Shown: piece by piece, positions 4,869 through 5,464 of the stretch
How the letters are laid out: each line of letters begins with the position of its first letter
How positions within the stretch are numbered: position 1 is the stretch's first letter
Source: Cyclobacteriaceae bacterium
Lineage (GTDB): Bacteria > Bacteroidota > Bacteroidia > Cytophagales > Cyclobacteriaceae
Assembly: GCA_030637245.1 (NCBI GenBank)
Contig: DAOVVI010000162.1
Coordinates: 1-5,464 of the forward strand
Direction: 5' to 3'
DNA: 5,464 bases
The notes under the pieces: generated by a model
The model's input: the letters and a program-made list of their open reading frames with translations, nothing else
Database searches by the model: none
What the model was told of the DNA's origin: nothing
Made by a program: the position numbers and the translations under genes

Positions 4869-5464
4869 ATGTCTGTCATGAAAAATTTTAGAAAATTAAA
4901 TCAGATCGAAATTCTTGTTCTGACTTTTTTTATTGCTTTTGCAGCAATAAAAACTGAATGCATAGCTGGAAATAATGATCAAAACAACTATGGCATTTCA
5001 GTTGAACTCCTGGTTCCCAGTACTATTAGCATAGAATCACAAGTTCAAAGTATTGTTATTCTCAGGAAAAACGCCAAAGTAATTACATTCTATAGATATG
5101 GAGACCCAGCAAAGAAAATTGAATCTATGAACATAAATAATTTAGATTTGAAAAAAGGGAAACCAATAGAAATTGAAGGGTCTTTAATTGGAATGGATAG
5201 TTCAAGAATCAACCTACTCCTGGAAAATAGAATTGATGATGGAATATTGATACAGTTTGGAATTATAAAAGAAAATCATGATATGGGAACCATATTAAAT
5301 ATTACAATATCCCAAATAAAAACCATAAAAGCTTGGAGAAAAGGTAAGCCTGGGCAGGGAGCACTCATTGGTGCAGGTTGCGGGGTTGGGTTTGCCGCAA
5401 TAGCAGCTGCTACCAATACTCAAGAATCTCAACCTGGATACCTTAATTTTACCCCAGTTCAAAT
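4869..5464 (+). CDS. Exported or membrane-associated protein with glycine-zipper-like segment (partial, C-terminus beyond window)
   Basis: An open frame of 198 codons runs from ATG4869 to the window end with no stop. A second in-frame ATG at 4878 is an equally possible start, since neither has a Shine-Dalgarno. Residues 13-27 (IEILVLTFFIAFAAI) form a hydrophobic signal or anchor. Cys31 is in a poor lipobox context (KTEC), so signal peptidase I cleavage or an anchor is more likely. The middle, about residues 94-155, alternates short strands (KGKPIEIEGSLIGMD, then ISQIKTIKAWRKGK). This resembles the small beta-barrel-like domain in many uncharacterised Bacteroidota proteins, where an IKxI strand, a basic turn and a glycine-rich stretch follow each other. 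Here that stretch is GALIGAGCGVGFAAIAAAT near 162-180, zipper-like and able to insert in a membrane. I cannot name the family or a function. It diverges from mbnP, which does not prove a link to copper. Confidence 0.75.
   Translation, partial: MSVMKNFRKLNQIEILVLTFFIAFAAIKTECIAGNNDQNNYGISVELLVPSTISIESQVQSIVILRKNAKVITFYRYGDPAKKIESMNINNLDLKKGKPIEIEGSLIGMDSSRINLLLENRIDDGILIQFGIIKENHDMGTILNITISQIKTIKAWRKGKPGQGALIGAGCGVGFAAIAAATNTQESQPGYLNFTPVQ

Overview
The window looks like chromosomal DNA of a Bacteroidota bacterium, most likely a Cytophagales- or Flavobacteriales-like lineage. The signs are AT-rich DNA with very AT-rich intergenic spacers, start codons mostly without a Shine-Dalgarno sequence, a good TAnnTTTG-type -7 box, two lipoproteins with Bacteroidota-style lipoboxes, and the protein families present. 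This placement is inference from composition and families; there is no rRNA or marker gene.

Layout. Positions 1-48 may hold the last codons of an upstream gene. A complete plus-strand soluble acyl-ACP desaturase (139-1116) follows, with all six di-iron ligands and close resemblance to plant plastid stearoyl-ACP desaturases. Convergent to it is a DinB/YfiT-like putative metalloenzyme (1192-1662, minus). The 1663-1933 spacer holds a GC-rich hairpin repeat, a perfect 14-bp palindrome built from Fur-box-like half-sites, and a strong minus-strand terminator. That terminator closes an Hsp20/alpha-crystallin small heat-shock gene (1934-2338, minus), which has an unusually good Shine-Dalgarno sequence for this phylum.

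The most interesting part is the minus-strand pair at 2471-4587. It encodes an MbnP-family lipoprotein (3766-4587) followed 74 bases later by a di-haem MauG/cytochrome-c-peroxidase-family lipoprotein (2471-3691). In methanotrophs the homologous pair MbnP/MbnH works together: the MauG-like enzyme oxidises a tryptophan of MbnP to kynurenine, which becomes part of a copper site. The inferred role here is an envelope-anchored version of that two-protein copper system, without methanobactin genes in view.

A 281-base divergent spacer (4588-4868) containing several inverted repeats separates mbnP from a plus-strand gene that runs off the end (4869-5464). That gene encodes an exported or membrane-associated protein of unknown function with a glycine-rich, zipper-like segment. 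No transposase, CRISPR array, tRNA or rRNA was seen.
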